Origin: Flavobacterium frigoris
GTDB taxonomy: Bacteria > Bacteroidota > Bacteroidia > Flavobacteriales > Flavobacteriaceae
DNA length: 64,000 bases
Direction of reading: 5' to 3'
Assembly: GCF_900111075.1 (NCBI RefSeq)
Contig: NZ_FOFZ01000001.1
Span: 620,001 to 684,000, forward strand
Below, in pieces: positions 53,601 to 62,420 of the stretch. The position numbers and the translations under genes are program-made. The notes under the pieces are model-generated. The model ran no database searches. It was not told the origin of the DNA and saw nothing but the letters and a program-made list of their open reading frames with translations. How positions within the stretch are numbered: position 1 is the stretch's first letter; every line of letters begins with the position of its first letter.

Positions 53601-54332
53601 ATGAAGTTAATTAAAATACTGTTGAGTTTGTTTTTGATGAGTATTGGGGTAAAGGCGCAAACAGAGAAAGTGGTAGACAAACAAAGTTTACTTTGGGTGC
53701 GATATTACAATCAGCTTGAATTAAATGCTAAATGGGCCGTTCACACTGAAATTGATAATAGGATTTTTATAAATCCAGTAACGCAAAACACATTTATTAG
53801 TCGGCTTCAAATCAGGAATAAAATAACAGATAAGGTAGAGTTAGGAGCTGGGTTTGCTTATTTCTCTGTGGCAACACAAAATCCTGAAGTTAAAAATGAG
53901 TTTCATGTACCAGAATATCGAGCGCAGCAGGATGTAAGCATAAGGCAGGCTTTAGGAAAAGTAAATCTAACGCATAGGTACCAATTAGAAGAGCGGTTTA
54001 TCCGCAATGCAAGTAAGTTGCAGTTAGAAGATGGAACTACATTTTACCTAAGGTTTAGATACCGAATTTATGGTGATTGGACTTTTTGGAAAAAAGATAA
54101 ACGATTTTTAAAAGCGATATTTTATGATGAAATAATGATTAATGGTGGAAACAAAATTATCAAAAATACATTTGATCAAAATCGAATTTATGCCGCAGTG
54201 CAAATAGGGGTTAGTCCAAACGTTGCATTAGAATTAGGTTATTTAAATAGTTTTCAAGAAAGAGTAAACGGAGTTGATTATTTTAATAGAGATATAATTA
54301 GATTCAGCCTCATTCATAAAATTAAAATATAA
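53601..54332 (+). CDS. DUF2490 domain protein, probable outer-membrane protein
   Basis: A 243-residue protein with a signal peptide (MKLIKILLSLFLMSIGVKAQ) and regular amphipathic strands: SLLWVRYYNQLELNAKWAVHTEID, ISRLQIRNKITDKVELGAGFAYF, LTHRYQLEERF, TFYLRFRYRIYGD, and a final IRFSLIHKIKI ending like a barrel. The start ATG is one base behind the cysD stop, so coupling to cysD is likely; the frame is also open further upstream within cysD. Function unknown; the place inside the sulfate-activation operon hints at uptake across the outer membrane. Confidence 0.87.
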   Translation: MKLIKILLSLFLMSIGVKAQTEKVVDKQSLLWVRYYNQLELNAKWAVHTEIDNRIFINPVTQNTFISRLQIRNKITDKVELGAGFAYFSVATQNPEVKNEFHVPEYRAQQDVSIRQALGKVNLTHRYQLEERFIRNASKLQLEDGTTFYLRFRYRIYGDWTFWKKDKRFLKAIFYDEIMINGGNKIIKNTFDQNRIYAAVQIGVSPNVALELGYLNSFQERVNGVDYFNRDIIRFSLIHKIKI

Positions 54333-54449
54333 TTCAGATTAAAATCTGTTTAAAAAATAAAAATAAAAACATTCAGATTTAAAGGTTTTTATAAAGGCAA
54401 TCAATGAAACTTGAAACCTTAAACTTTTAAACTTTAAACAAAAAATAAA

Positions 54450-55694
54450 ATGGAAGTTTTAAAAATAGCAACGGCAGGAAGTGTAGATGACGGAAAAAGT
54501 ACATTAATCGGAAGGTTATTGTACGATACACAATCTTTGACTACAGACAAACTAGAAGCAATAGAAAAAAGCAGCAAGCAAAAAGGATACGATTATCTAG
54601 ATTTTTCTTTAGCTACAGATGGTTTAGTGGCAGAGAGAGAACAAGGAATCACCATTGATGTGGCGCATATTTATTTTTCTACAGCTAAGAAAAGTTACAT
54701 TATTGCAGATACTCCAGGGCACGTTGAGTACACGCGTAACATGGTTACAGGAGCTTCAACTTCGCAAGTATCTATCATTTTGATTGATGCTCGTAAAGGC
54801 GTAATTGAGCAAACGTACCGTCACTTTTTTATCAATAATTTATTGAGAGTAAAAGAAGTAATTGTTGCGGTTAATAAAATGGATTTAGTTGATTATTCAG
54901 AAGAAATCTATAATAAAATTAAAGCCGACTTTGAAGCATTAAACGCCAAAAGTACTTTTAAAGAACAAAATGTAAGTTACATTCCATTAAGTGCTTTGAC
55001 TGGCGATAATGTAGTAGAATCATTGGGTGGAATGCCGTGGTACGAAGGGCAAACAATCTTAGAACACCTAGAGGCTTTAGAGCCAGCAGATGTTTATGAA
55101 AAAGGGAAAGCACGTTTCCCTGTTCAAACAGTAATCCGACCGAAAACAGAAGAGTATCACGATTTTAGAGGATATGCTGGTAAACTACACGGAAACAATA
55201 TTAAAGTGGGAGATGCAGTGACTGTATTACCTTCTTTAACAGAATCGAAAGTGTCTAAAATTCACTTTTTTGATAAACAATTTGATGAAGCTTCTGTGGG
55301 ATCTTCAATTACGATCGAATTAGAAAATGACATTAATGTAACTAGAGGAGACATGATAGTAAAATCATCTGAATTGCCTAAAGTTGAAAAAGACATTAAT
55401 ACTACAGTTTGTTGGATGGACAGTAAAAAACTCGTCCCTGGTGCAAAATATTTTGTGCAACATAACACCAATAGAGTTTTGGCTAAAATTGACAGCGTGA
55501 AAAACGTGATTGCAACTGATTTCTCAGGAACAACCGAAGCGTCTCAATTAGCAATTAACGAAATAGGAGAAGTAAATATCAAGTTAAGCAAAGCAATTTA
55601 TTTTGATGCATACAACGATAATAAATCAAATGGTGCTTTTATCTTAATCGATGCAGCAACCAATACAACAGCAGGAGTAGGGTTTATTAGGTAA
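54450..55694 (+). CDS. cysN: sulfate adenylyltransferase subunit 1 (GTPase)
   Basis: A 414-residue EF-Tu-like GTPase that drives APS formation by CysD. Walker A AGSVDDGKSTLIGRLLYDTQS, switch region EREQGITIDVAHIYF, DTPGHVEYTRNMVTGAS and NKMDLVDY are present. It ends after the third beta domain, with no fused CysC kinase, consistent with direct APS reduction. The 117-base gap before it holds AAACTTTAAAC-type repeats and no clear promoter. Confidence 0.97.
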   Translation: MEVLKIATAGSVDDGKSTLIGRLLYDTQSLTTDKLEAIEKSSKQKGYDYLDFSLATDGLVAEREQGITIDVAHIYFSTAKKSYIIADTPGHVEYTRNMVTGASTSQVSIILIDARKGVIEQTYRHFFINNLLRVKEVIVAVNKMDLVDYSEEIYNKIKADFEALNAKSTFKEQNVSYIPLSALTGDNVVESLGGMPWYEGQTILEHLEALEPADVYEKGKARFPVQTVIRPKTEEYHDFRGYAGKLHGNNIKVGDAVTVLPSLTESKVSKIHFFDKQFDEASVGSSITIELENDINVTRGDMIVKSSELPKVEKDINTTVCWMDSKKLVPGAKYFVQHNTNRVLAKIDSVKNVIATDFSGTTEASQLAINEIGEVNIKLSKAIYFDAYNDNKSNGAFILIDAATNTTAGVGFIR

Positions 55695-55726
55695 TCCCCA
55701 CCCCGGCCCTCCCCGAAGGGGAGGGA
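55695..55726 (-). repeat. GC-rich intergenic repeat directly after cysN
   Basis: On the minus strand it reads TCCCTCCCCTTCGGGGAGGG and then CCGGGGTGGGGA; the CCCTCCCCTTCGGGGAGGG part is a perfect hairpin. It starts at the base after the cysN stop and could block read-through, though no T-run follows. It is related to the copies at 52657 and 55891. Confidence 0.65.
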
Positions 55727-55890
55727 GAGATTGTCGAAAATGTTTGTAGATAAACTTGGTGGTTAAGTATTTTAGACTAGGTTATAACAAGAATCAAGCT
55801 CCTCAATGGCTTTTGTCTTTTTGAAATTGAATAGTAAAGATGAATTGAAAATTCAGAACCAGAATATAACATAATAAAGCTCCTCAACGG

Positions 55891-55923
55891 CTCCCCCTCC
55901 TTCGGAGGGGGCTGGGGGGAGGA
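55891..55923 (+). repeat. GC-rich intergenic repeat before the sulfite reductase gene
   Basis: CTCCCCCTCCTTCGGAGGGG then GCTGGGGGGAGGA. It is almost the same unit as at 52657 and lies 17 bases before the next ATG. The text AAGCTCCTCAAnGGCT occurs twice in the same gap (about 55797 and 55877). Confidence 0.65.
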
Positions 55924-55940
55924 TAATAGTAAAAATAGGT

Positions 55941-58034
55941 ATGGAAAGTTTTAGAACCGAAATAGAGAATCCGATTGTTCAAAAAGAAATAATCGATTTA
56001 GAAAGAAAAATTGCTTTATTCAAAGATGGTAAAATTGATGAGGAACGTTTTCGTTCGCTGCGTTTAGCACGTGGTGTTTACGGTCAGCGTCAAGAAGGCG
56101 TACAAATGATTCGTATTAAATTGCCATTTGGTAAAGTAAGCAGCGAGCAATTAATACGTATTAGTAAAGTTTCTGATGAATATTCTACGGGGCGTTTGCA
56201 TATCACAACGCGTCAGGATATCCAGATTCACTATGTGAGTTTAGATAGAACTCCAGAACTTTGGGCACAATTAGCAATCGATGACATTACACTTCGCGAG
56301 GCTTGTGGTAACACTGTTAGAAATATTACAGCAAGTGAATTAGCAGGAGTTGATGTAGATGAACCTTTTGATGTTTCGCCCTATGCACACGCCATGTTTC
56401 AGTTTTTCTTGAGAAATCCTATTTGTCAAGAAATGGGACGTAAATTCAAAATGTCATTTTCATCTTCAGATAAAGATACTGCCTTGAGTTATTTGCATGA
56501 TTTAGGATTTATTCCAAAGATTGTTAATGGTGAGCGCGGATTCAAAGTAATGCTAGGAGGAGGATTAGGTTCGCAGCCACATCATGCCGAATTATTATCA
56601 GAATTTATTCCTGTAAACCAAATTATCCCAACAACTGAAGGGGTTTTGAGAATATTTGATCGCTTTGGCGAAAGAGCCAAACGTTTAAAAGCACGTATGA
56701 AATTTCTAATCAAAGATATTGGTCGCGATGAATTTTTACGTTTAGTTGACGAAGAGAAAAAAGCACTGTCATACCAGTCTTACGAAATTGACACAACTGA
56801 TTTTGATGTTACTATTCCAGTGACTTTATTAGAAGTGCCAAAAGTAACTATTGAAGATACAGCCGCTTTTGAAGCTTGGAAAAAATCGAATGTAATTGCT
56901 CAAAAACAAGCAGGGTATTACGCCATTGGTATCAAAGTACTTTTAGGAGATTTTTATACAGATAAAGCCAGAGCATTAGCTGATTTAATCAAAAATTACG
57001 GTGCTAATGAATTGCGTTTTTCACTAAAACAAAACATTGTACTTCGAAATATAAAAGAAGAAAATCTAGCTTTCTTTTACCAAGAATTAGCCAAATTAGA
57101 CTTCGTGACACTAGGTTACGATACAATTAACGATATAACCGCATGCCCAGGAACAGACACCTGTAATCTTGGAATTGCAAGTAGTACTGGAATTGCAGAA
57201 GAATTAGAAAGAGTTTTAAAATTAGAATTCCCACAATATAAAGAGAATCGAGAAATCACGATAAAAATTAGTGGTTGTATGAATGCTTGTGGGCAACACA
57301 ATATGTCATCAATAGGTTTTCAAGGAATGTCTATTAATGCAGGTAAATTAGTGGCGCCAGCATTACAAGTATTACTTGGAGGAGGAATCCTTGGAGATGG
57401 GAAAGGACGTTTTTCAGATAAAGTTATTAAAATTCCAAGCCGTAGAGGACCTGATGCATTGCGTTATATCTTAAACGATTTTGAAGCGAATGCTAACGGA
57501 AAATCCTTCTTAGATTATTATGACGCTCAAGGCGAAAAGTACTTCTACGAGTTCTTAAAACCTTTGGCAGATGTAACTAATCTTACTGACGAAGATTTTA
57601 TCGACTGGGGAAATGCTGATAACTATGTAAAAGCGGTTGGAATAGGAGAATGCGCGGGTGTTGTAATTGATTTAGTGGCCACTTTATTATTGGAGGCCAA
57701 AGATAAATTGACTTTTGCACAAGAAGCTTTCGAAGATAAAAACTGGGCAGATGCTATTTATCTTGCCTATGCAGGTTTTGTAAATGGTGCTAAAGCCTTG
57801 TTACTTTCAGAAAACCAAAAAACAAACCATCAAGCGGGAATAATAGATTTATTTGATACTGTTTTTGTAGAAACGAATAAAATTCCATTGCAATCCACAT
57901 TAAAGGACTTAGTATTTCAAATCAATAAGAATGAACCATCTGAAGAATTTGCTGTAAAGTACATTCAAGAAGCAATTGCTTTCTTTGACACCATCGAAGC
58001 ATTCAGACTTAAAGACCTAAAAGATGAAAAATAA
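55941..58034 (+). CDS. siroheme sulfite reductase with C-terminal HEPN-like domain
   Basis: A 697-residue hemoprotein reducing sulfite to sulfide. The nitrite/sulfite reductase ferredoxin-like halves start with GVYGQRQEGVQMIRIKLPFG and YAIGIKVLLGDFY. The siroheme/[4Fe-4S] cysteines are CPGTDTCNLG and SGCMNACGQHN. About 120 residues follow the normal end (LLLEAKDKLTFAQEAFEDKNWADAIYLAYAGFVNGAKALLL), an all-helical region like HEPN domains. No flavoprotein subunit is present, so electrons should come from ferredoxin or flavodoxin, perhaps through the reductase at 59475. Its stop overlaps cobA by 11 bases. Confidence 0.93.
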   Translation: MESFRTEIENPIVQKEIIDLERKIALFKDGKIDEERFRSLRLARGVYGQRQEGVQMIRIKLPFGKVSSEQLIRISKVSDEYSTGRLHITTRQDIQIHYVSLDRTPELWAQLAIDDITLREACGNTVRNITASELAGVDVDEPFDVSPYAHAMFQFFLRNPICQEMGRKFKMSFSSSDKDTALSYLHDLGFIPKIVNGERGFKVMLGGGLGSQPHHAELLSEFIPVNQIIPTTEGVLRIFDRFGERAKRLKARMKFLIKDIGRDEFLRLVDEEKKALSYQSYEIDTTDFDVTIPVTLLEVPKVTIEDTAAFEAWKKSNVIAQKQAGYYAIGIKVLLGDFYTDKARALADLIKNYGANELRFSLKQNIVLRNIKEENLAFFYQELAKLDFVTLGYDTINDITACPGTDTCNLGIASSTGIAEELERVLKLEFPQYKENREITIKISGCMNACGQHNMSSIGFQGMSINAGKLVAPALQVLLGGGILGDGKGRFSDKVIKIPSRRGPDALRYILNDFEANANGKSFLDYYDAQGEKYFYEFLKPLADVTNLTDEDFIDWGNADNYVKAVGIGECAGVVIDLVATLLLEAKDKLTFAQEAFEDKNWADAIYLAYAGFVNGAKALLLSENQKTNHQAGIIDLFDTVFVETNKIPLQSTLKDLVFQINKNEPSEEFAVKYIQEAIAFFDTIEAFRLKDLKDEK

Positions 58035-58818
58035 AATAGAACCTCAGGTAACACTAGTAGGAGCAGGTCCAGGAGATCCAGATTTATTGACCATCAAAGG
58101 GGCAAAAGCATTAGCTGAAGCGAATGTCGTTTTGTATGATGCTTTGGCTAATGAAGAACTGTTGTCTTTTGCTCCTAAAAAAGCATTGAAGATATTTGTT
58201 GGGAAAAGAAAAGGATGTCATGCGTATTCTCAAGATGAAATCAACCAGTTAATTGTAGATAACGCACTTACTTATGGTAATGTAGTACGATTAAAAGGTG
58301 GTGATCCTTTTATCTTTGGAAGAGGAAGTGAAGAAATAGAATTCGTAGAAAGCTTTGGAATTCCTACATTTGTAGTTCCTGGTATCTCATCGTCTATTGC
58401 GGTTCCAGCTTCTCAAGGAATTTCTTTGACAAAAAGAGGCGTTTCAGAGAGCTTTTGGGTGATTACTGGAACTACTTCAGCACGAAAATTATCTACAGAT
58501 GTAGCTTTAGCGGCCCAATCGACGGCAACAGTCGTCATTTTGATGGGGATGAGCAAGCTGGATCAGATTGTGGCGTTATTCCAAAACGAATCCAAAGGAG
58601 CAATGCCCGTTGCGATTATTCAAAACGGAACTACGCCAGAAGAGAAAGTGGGAATTGGAACCATCGATACAATCCAGAAAGTTGTAGCGGAGAATAAATT
58701 AAGCTCGCCTGCCATAATTGTAATTGGAGAAGTGGTTGGGGATAGTAAGAAAAGAGCAGGTTTTTATAAAGAATTAAAATCAAACCACAATACAGTATTG
58801 GTATATGGAAAGGAATGA
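58024..58818 (+). CDS. cobA: uroporphyrinogen-III C-methyltransferase
   Basis: A 264-residue SAM-dependent enzyme making precorrin-2, the first step toward siroheme. VTLVGAGPGDPDLLTIKGAKAL, YDALANEELL, GKRKGCHAYSQDEINQLIVD, VVRLKGGDPFIFGRGSEE and VPGISSSIAVPASQGISLTKRG are all diagnostic. It overlaps the sulfite reductase gene upstream and the dehydrogenase gene downstream, so the three form one coupled unit: cofactor genes beside the enzyme that needs them. Confidence 0.96.
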   Translation: MKNKIEPQVTLVGAGPGDPDLLTIKGAKALAEANVVLYDALANEELLSFAPKKALKIFVGKRKGCHAYSQDEINQLIVDNALTYGNVVRLKGGDPFIFGRGSEEIEFVESFGIPTFVVPGISSSIAVPASQGISLTKRGVSESFWVITGTTSARKLSTDVALAAQSTATVVILMGMSKLDQIVALFQNESKGAMPVAIIQNGTTPEEKVGIGTIDTIQKVVAENKLSSPAIIVIGEVVGDSKKRAGFYKELKSNHNTVLVYGKE

Positions 58819-59383
58819 ATTGTATCCGATATTTTTAAAAATACATCAAGTCAATGTACTTATTGTAGGAGGAGGAAATGTAGGATTAGAAAAATTGACA
58901 TTCATGCTGAAATCCAGTCCAGATGCTAATGTTGAGGTTGTTGCTCCAAAATTTTTACCTGAATTAATTGAGTTAGTCAATAAGCATGATTCGGTAAAAC
59001 TGACCATGAAGAAATTCAAGAAAAAGATGCTCAAGAAAAGGCATATGGTTATTGCTTGTACGGATGATCTTGAAGTGAATAAAAGAATTTATGATTTATG
59101 TAGGGAAAGATATTTAATTTGCAATATCGCTGATACGCCAGAATTATGCGATTATTATTTGGGAGGAATCGTAACCAAAGGAAATGTCAAAATTGCGATT
59201 TCAACAAATGGGAAATCACCTACAACAGCCAAAAGATTGCGCGAGTTTTTTGAAGAAATAATACCAGAAGATATCAACCAAATGGTTTTGAACCTGAATG
59301 AATACCGCAAAACCCTAAAAGGGAATTTTGAAGAGAAGGTTCAAAAAATGAATGAGGTTACCGCAGCGTTAAAAAATAAATAG
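58805..59383 (+). CDS. precorrin-2 dehydrogenase (siroheme synthesis)
   Basis: A 192-residue NAD-dependent enzyme of the Met8/SirC/CysG-N type: ELYPIFLKIHQVNVLIVGGGNVGLEKL (Rossmann), VIACTDDLEVNKRIYDLC, CNIADTPELCDYYLGGIVTKGNVKIAISTNGKSPTTAKRLREF. It oxidises precorrin-2 to sirohydrochlorin; whether it also inserts iron, as Met8 does, is open. The start overlaps the cobA end by 14 bases. Confidence 0.92.
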   Translation: MERNELYPIFLKIHQVNVLIVGGGNVGLEKLTFMLKSSPDANVEVVAPKFLPELIELVNKHDSVKLTMKKFKKKMLKKRHMVIACTDDLEVNKRIYDLCRERYLICNIADTPELCDYYLGGIVTKGNVKIAISTNGKSPTTAKRLREFFEEIIPEDINQMVLNLNEYRKTLKGNFEEKVQKMNEVTAALKNK

Positions 59384-59413
59384 AGATAAAAATAAGCGAA
59401 TGATAAATATCAT

Positions 59414-59443
59414 TTGATGAAGTAAAATTCAATCGTTAATTTG
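59414..59443 (+). promoter_or_regulatory. promoter of the ferredoxin-NADP reductase gene
   Basis: TTG (59414-59416), a 19-base spacer and TTAATTTG (59436-59443), 31 bases before the ATG. This separates the gene from the sulfite reductase-siroheme unit. Confidence 0.55.
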
Positions 59444-59474
59444 CATTAAATTAGTTTAGCATAATAGAAAGTAC

Positions 59475-60542
59475 ATGAAGAATATAGAAATGATTAAAAC
59501 AGATATCCTTATTATAGGAGCCGGGCCAACTGGTTTATTTGCCGTTTTTGAAGCAGGATTATTAAAATTAAAATGCCATATATTAGATGCATTGCCACAA
59601 GTAGGGGGACAGCTTTCAGAGTTATATCCTAAAAAACCCATCTACGATATCCCAGGATTTCCAGAGGTTTTAGCTGGGGATTTAGTAGATAATTTAATGG
59701 AACAAATCAAGCAATTCGAACCAGGGTTTACACTTGGAGAACGCGCTGAAACAATAGACAAACAAGAAGACGGAAGTTTCATTGTTACCTCTAATAAAGG
59801 GACACGAATTCATGCCGCAGTTGTTGCTATTGCAGGAGGTTTGGGAAGTTTTGAGCCTAGAAAACCACTAATTGACGGGATCAATTTTTACGAAGACAAA
59901 GGCGTGAAGTATTTTATCAAAAACCCAGAAAAATTTAGAGATAAAAGAGTCGTTATTTCTGGTGGAGGAGACTCCGCTTTAGACTGGAGTATCTTCCTTT
60001 CGAATATTGCTTCCGAAGTAACTTTAATTCACAGAAGAAATGAGTTTAGAGGAGCATTGGATTCTGTAGAAAAAGTGCAGGAATTAAAAGATGCTGGAAA
60101 AATCAGGTTGATTACACCTGCTGAAGTAGTAGGGCTTAATGGTGCAGAGCATATTGAATCCGTTGTACTTGATGAAAATGGCGCAAGAAGAACCATTCCT
60201 ACAGATTACTTTATTCCTCTTTTCGGATTGACACCAAAATTAGGGCCAATAGGAAACTGGGGACTAGAAATTGAGAAAAACGCCATCAAAGTAGACAACG
60301 CATTGGATTACCAGACGAATATTCCAGGGATTTTCGCCATTGGTGATGTAAATACGTACCCAGGGAAATTAAAATTAATTCTTTGTGGTTTTCATGAGGC
60401 GACATTAATGTGTCAGGCTGCCTATCAAATTATCAATCCAGGTAAGAAATATGTGCTAAAATACACAACAGTTTCAGGAGTCGATGGTTTTGACGGGACT
60501 CGTAAAGAAGCTCCAAAAGCAGTGGTTAAAGCCATTGTATAA
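59475..60542 (+). CDS. ferredoxin/flavodoxin-NADP reductase, thioredoxin-reductase-like (type 2)
   Basis: A 355-residue FAD/NADPH enzyme. FAD motif IKTDILIIGAGPTGLFAVFEAG, then LPQVGGQLSELYPKKPIYDIPGFP, NADPH motif VVISGGGDSALDWSIFLS with VTLIHRRNEFRGA, and the C-terminal IFAIGDVNTYPGKLKLILCGFHEATLM. The CxxC of true thioredoxin reductases is missing, as expected for this FNR group. Next to sulfite reductase it may supply reduced ferredoxin, which is inference. Confidence 0.93.
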   Translation: MKNIEMIKTDILIIGAGPTGLFAVFEAGLLKLKCHILDALPQVGGQLSELYPKKPIYDIPGFPEVLAGDLVDNLMEQIKQFEPGFTLGERAETIDKQEDGSFIVTSNKGTRIHAAVVAIAGGLGSFEPRKPLIDGINFYEDKGVKYFIKNPEKFRDKRVVISGGGDSALDWSIFLSNIASEVTLIHRRNEFRGALDSVEKVQELKDAGKIRLITPAEVVGLNGAEHIESVVLDENGARRTIPTDYFIPLFGLTPKLGPIGNWGLEIEKNAIKVDNALDYQTNIPGIFAIGDVNTYPGKLKLILCGFHEATLMCQAAYQIINPGKKYVLKYTTVSGVDGFDGTRKEAPKAVVKAIV

Positions 60543-60583
60543 CAATTCGCATAAAAACCAATAAAAAAATATGGCGTTAATAC

Positions 60584-60614
60584 TTGCAAGTGTTAGCGCT
60601 ATATCTTTTCTTTG
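60584..60614 (+). promoter_or_regulatory. probable promoter of the metH leader
   Basis: TTG (60584-60586), a 20-base spacer and TTTCTTTG (60607-60614), one step from the consensus. A start near 60621 would put the riboswitch at the RNA 5' end. Confidence 0.4.
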
Positions 60615-60637
60615 CAGTGTTCCTATATTTATTGATC

Positions 60638-60754
60638 GTTATCACGAAAGGCGGAGGGAAAGACCCAATGAAACCTTAGCAACCCTTTATCTTATAAAGA
60701 AGGTGCTACATTCTACTTTATGCTGAACTTACTTCAGTATCTAAGATAGATAAC
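60638..60754 (+). ncRNA. SAM-I (S-box) riboswitch before the split metH
   Basis: Closing stem GTTATC (60638-60643) with GATAAC (60749-60754). Core: GAGGGAAAGACCCAATGAAA, CCTTAGCAACCCT, GAAGGTGCTACATTC, then a P4 hairpin (GCTGAACTTACTTCAGT). The same core words are found at 44811. About 250 bases, including a REP-like palindrome, separate it from the ATG; I see no terminator there, so the expression platform is not evident. Confidence 0.9.
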
Positions 60755-60840
60755 ACAAGAATACTTCCATAGTATTTCTCAAACCTTTTCTTGACAACTT
60801 TTATATTATTTTTTTTAGAGCGAATGATTGGTGCTTTTTG

Positions 60841-60920
60841 CCATCATCCTTCCTGCTGTACGCTATATCTTTTATTCTGAACCCCAGAATAAAAGGATGC
60901 CGCTTCCATCAGGGCTAAAG
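60841..60920 (-). repeat. REP-like palindromic intergenic unit, copy 4, inside the metH leader
   Basis: Read leftward: TAGCCCTGATGGAAGCGGCA then TCC, a perfect 10-bp hairpin (60870-60879 against 60885-60894), then GATATAGCGTACAGCAGGAA. The flanks match the other copies. It lies between the SAM riboswitch and the metH start, so it is transcribed with the leader. Confidence 0.78.
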
Positions 60921-61002
60921 AATTTATATAGTGAACTTTTGTAATTAGTAATCAAAAGTAAAAATCCCAATTCCGATTGTGATTTTCAAGAAATAAAAAG
61001 TT

Positions 61003-62004
61003 ATGTCCAATATTCACGAAGCCATTAAAAAAAACATTCTCATCCTCGATGGAGCTATGGGAACCATGTTGCAACGCTATAATTTCTCCGAAGAAGATTT
61101 TAGAGGAGAACGTTTCAAAGACTTTCCACATTCTCTAAAAGGAAACAACGATTTGTTGTCTATAACCCAGCCACAAGCGATTCGCGCCGTTCACGCAGCC
61201 TATTTTGAAGCGGGAGCAGATATTGTAGAAACCAATACTTTTTCAAGCACTACGATTGGTATGGCCGATTATCACTTGGAAGATATTGTTTACGAACTCA
61301 ACTATGATTCGGCAAAAATTGCCCGTGAAGTAGCCAATGAATTTACAGCCAAAAATCCAGATAAACCTCGTTTTGTTGCGGGTTCAATTGGGCCAACAAA
61401 TAGAACAGCGAGTATGTCACCAGACGTAAACGATCCAGGATACAGAGCCGTAACCTTTGATGATTTGCGTATTGCTTACAAGCAACAAGTGGAAGCGCTG
61501 ATAGACGGAGGAAGTGATATCTTATTGGTCGAAACTATTTTCGATACTTTAAATGCTAAAGCGGCACTTTTTGCCATCGAAGAAGTCAAAGACGAGCGCA
61601 ATATCGATATTCCAATCATGGTTTCAGGAACGATTACTGATGCTTCAGGAAGGACACTTTCAGGACAAACAGTAGAAGCATTTTTAGTTTCTGTTTCGCA
61701 TATTCCGTTGTTGAGTGTAGGTTTCAATTGCGCCCTTGGTGCCGATTTATTGAAACCGTATTTACAAACTTTGTCACAGAATACTTCATTCAATGTATCA
61801 GCGCATCCTAATGCAGGATTGCCTAATGCCTTTGGAGAATACGACGAAACACCCGCAGAAATGCAAGCACAAATAAAAACATATCTCGACGATAATTTAG
61901 TAAATATCATAGGTGGATGTTGCGGAACAACCCCAGAACACATCAGGTTAATCGCAGATATTGCAAAGAATTATAAACCAAGAGTTTCTACGGCGGTGAT
62001 GTAA
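61003..62004 (+). CDS. metH: methionine synthase, homocysteine-binding domain as a separate protein
   Basis: A 333-residue protein equal to module 1 of Met[28 protein letters not shown] at the start, [38 protein letters not shown], and the zinc ligands, Cys in [12 protein letters not shown] and the pair in [19 protein letters not shown]. It activates homocysteine for methylation. The remaining modules are encoded by the next gene. The stop at 62004 is followed by about 600 bases of repeats. Family and zinc site are certain; that both halves form one enzyme is inferred. Confidence 0.95.
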   Translation: MSNIHEAIKKNILILDGAMGTMLQRYNFSEEDFRGERFKDFPHSLKGNNDLLSITQPQAIRAVHAAYFEAGADIVETNTFSSTTIGMADYHLEDIVYELNYDSAKIAREVANEFTAKNPDKPRFVAGSIGPTNRTASMSPDVNDPGYRAVTFDDLRIAYKQQVEALIDGGSDILLVETIFDTLNAKAALFAIEEVKDERNIDIPIMVSGTITDASGRTLSGQTVEAFLVSVSHIPLLSVGFNCALGADLLKPYLQTLSQNTSFNVSAHPNAGLPNAFGEYDETPAEMQAQIKTYLDDNLVNIIGGCCGTTPEHIRLIADIAKNYKPRVSTAVM

Positions 62005-62025
62005 GACGGAGTAGAACTATACTAT

Positions 62026-62101
62026 TTTGTCATTCTGACGAAGGAAGAATCTCTACAAGTTGCTCACATAACAAAGATTCTTCGTCCCTCAGAATGACAA
62101 A
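62026..62101. repeat. long inverted repeat between the two metH genes
   Basis: TTTGTCATTCTGA with GAAGGAAGAATCT is mirrored by AGATTCTTCGTCC and TCAGAATGACAAA, leaving a spacer of about 20 bases. It can form a long hairpin without T-run. A related half-copy (TTTGTCATTCCCAGGAACGA) starts at 62247, and an opposing half (CGCAATGACAAAAAGG) lies at 62384-62399. This gap also holds a TCTCGTAGCGAGA hairpin (62269-62281). Confidence 0.7.
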
Positions 62102-62420
62102 GAAGAGAGAATAACAATAAGTAAAAATGGTGAGGTTAAGGCAAGTTAACTTTGTTCTACCTACGAAGTAATCTGATTTAGTGGTTTCGCTAGCGCAAGC
62201 GTCTCGCTTGTGCCCGTAAAGAGAATAAAAGTATAGATTTTAGCTTTGTCATTCCCAGGAACGAAGGAATCTCGTAGCGAGAGTGACTCATGTAATTCTT
62301 CGTTAAAGTGAATGAGGTAAATGTTATACTGTTGATGGATAAGCTGGATGCGATTGCTTTGCTTCGTTCCTCGCAACTCCTCGCAATGACAAAAAGGGAT
62401 GACATAGAATGCACAAATCC

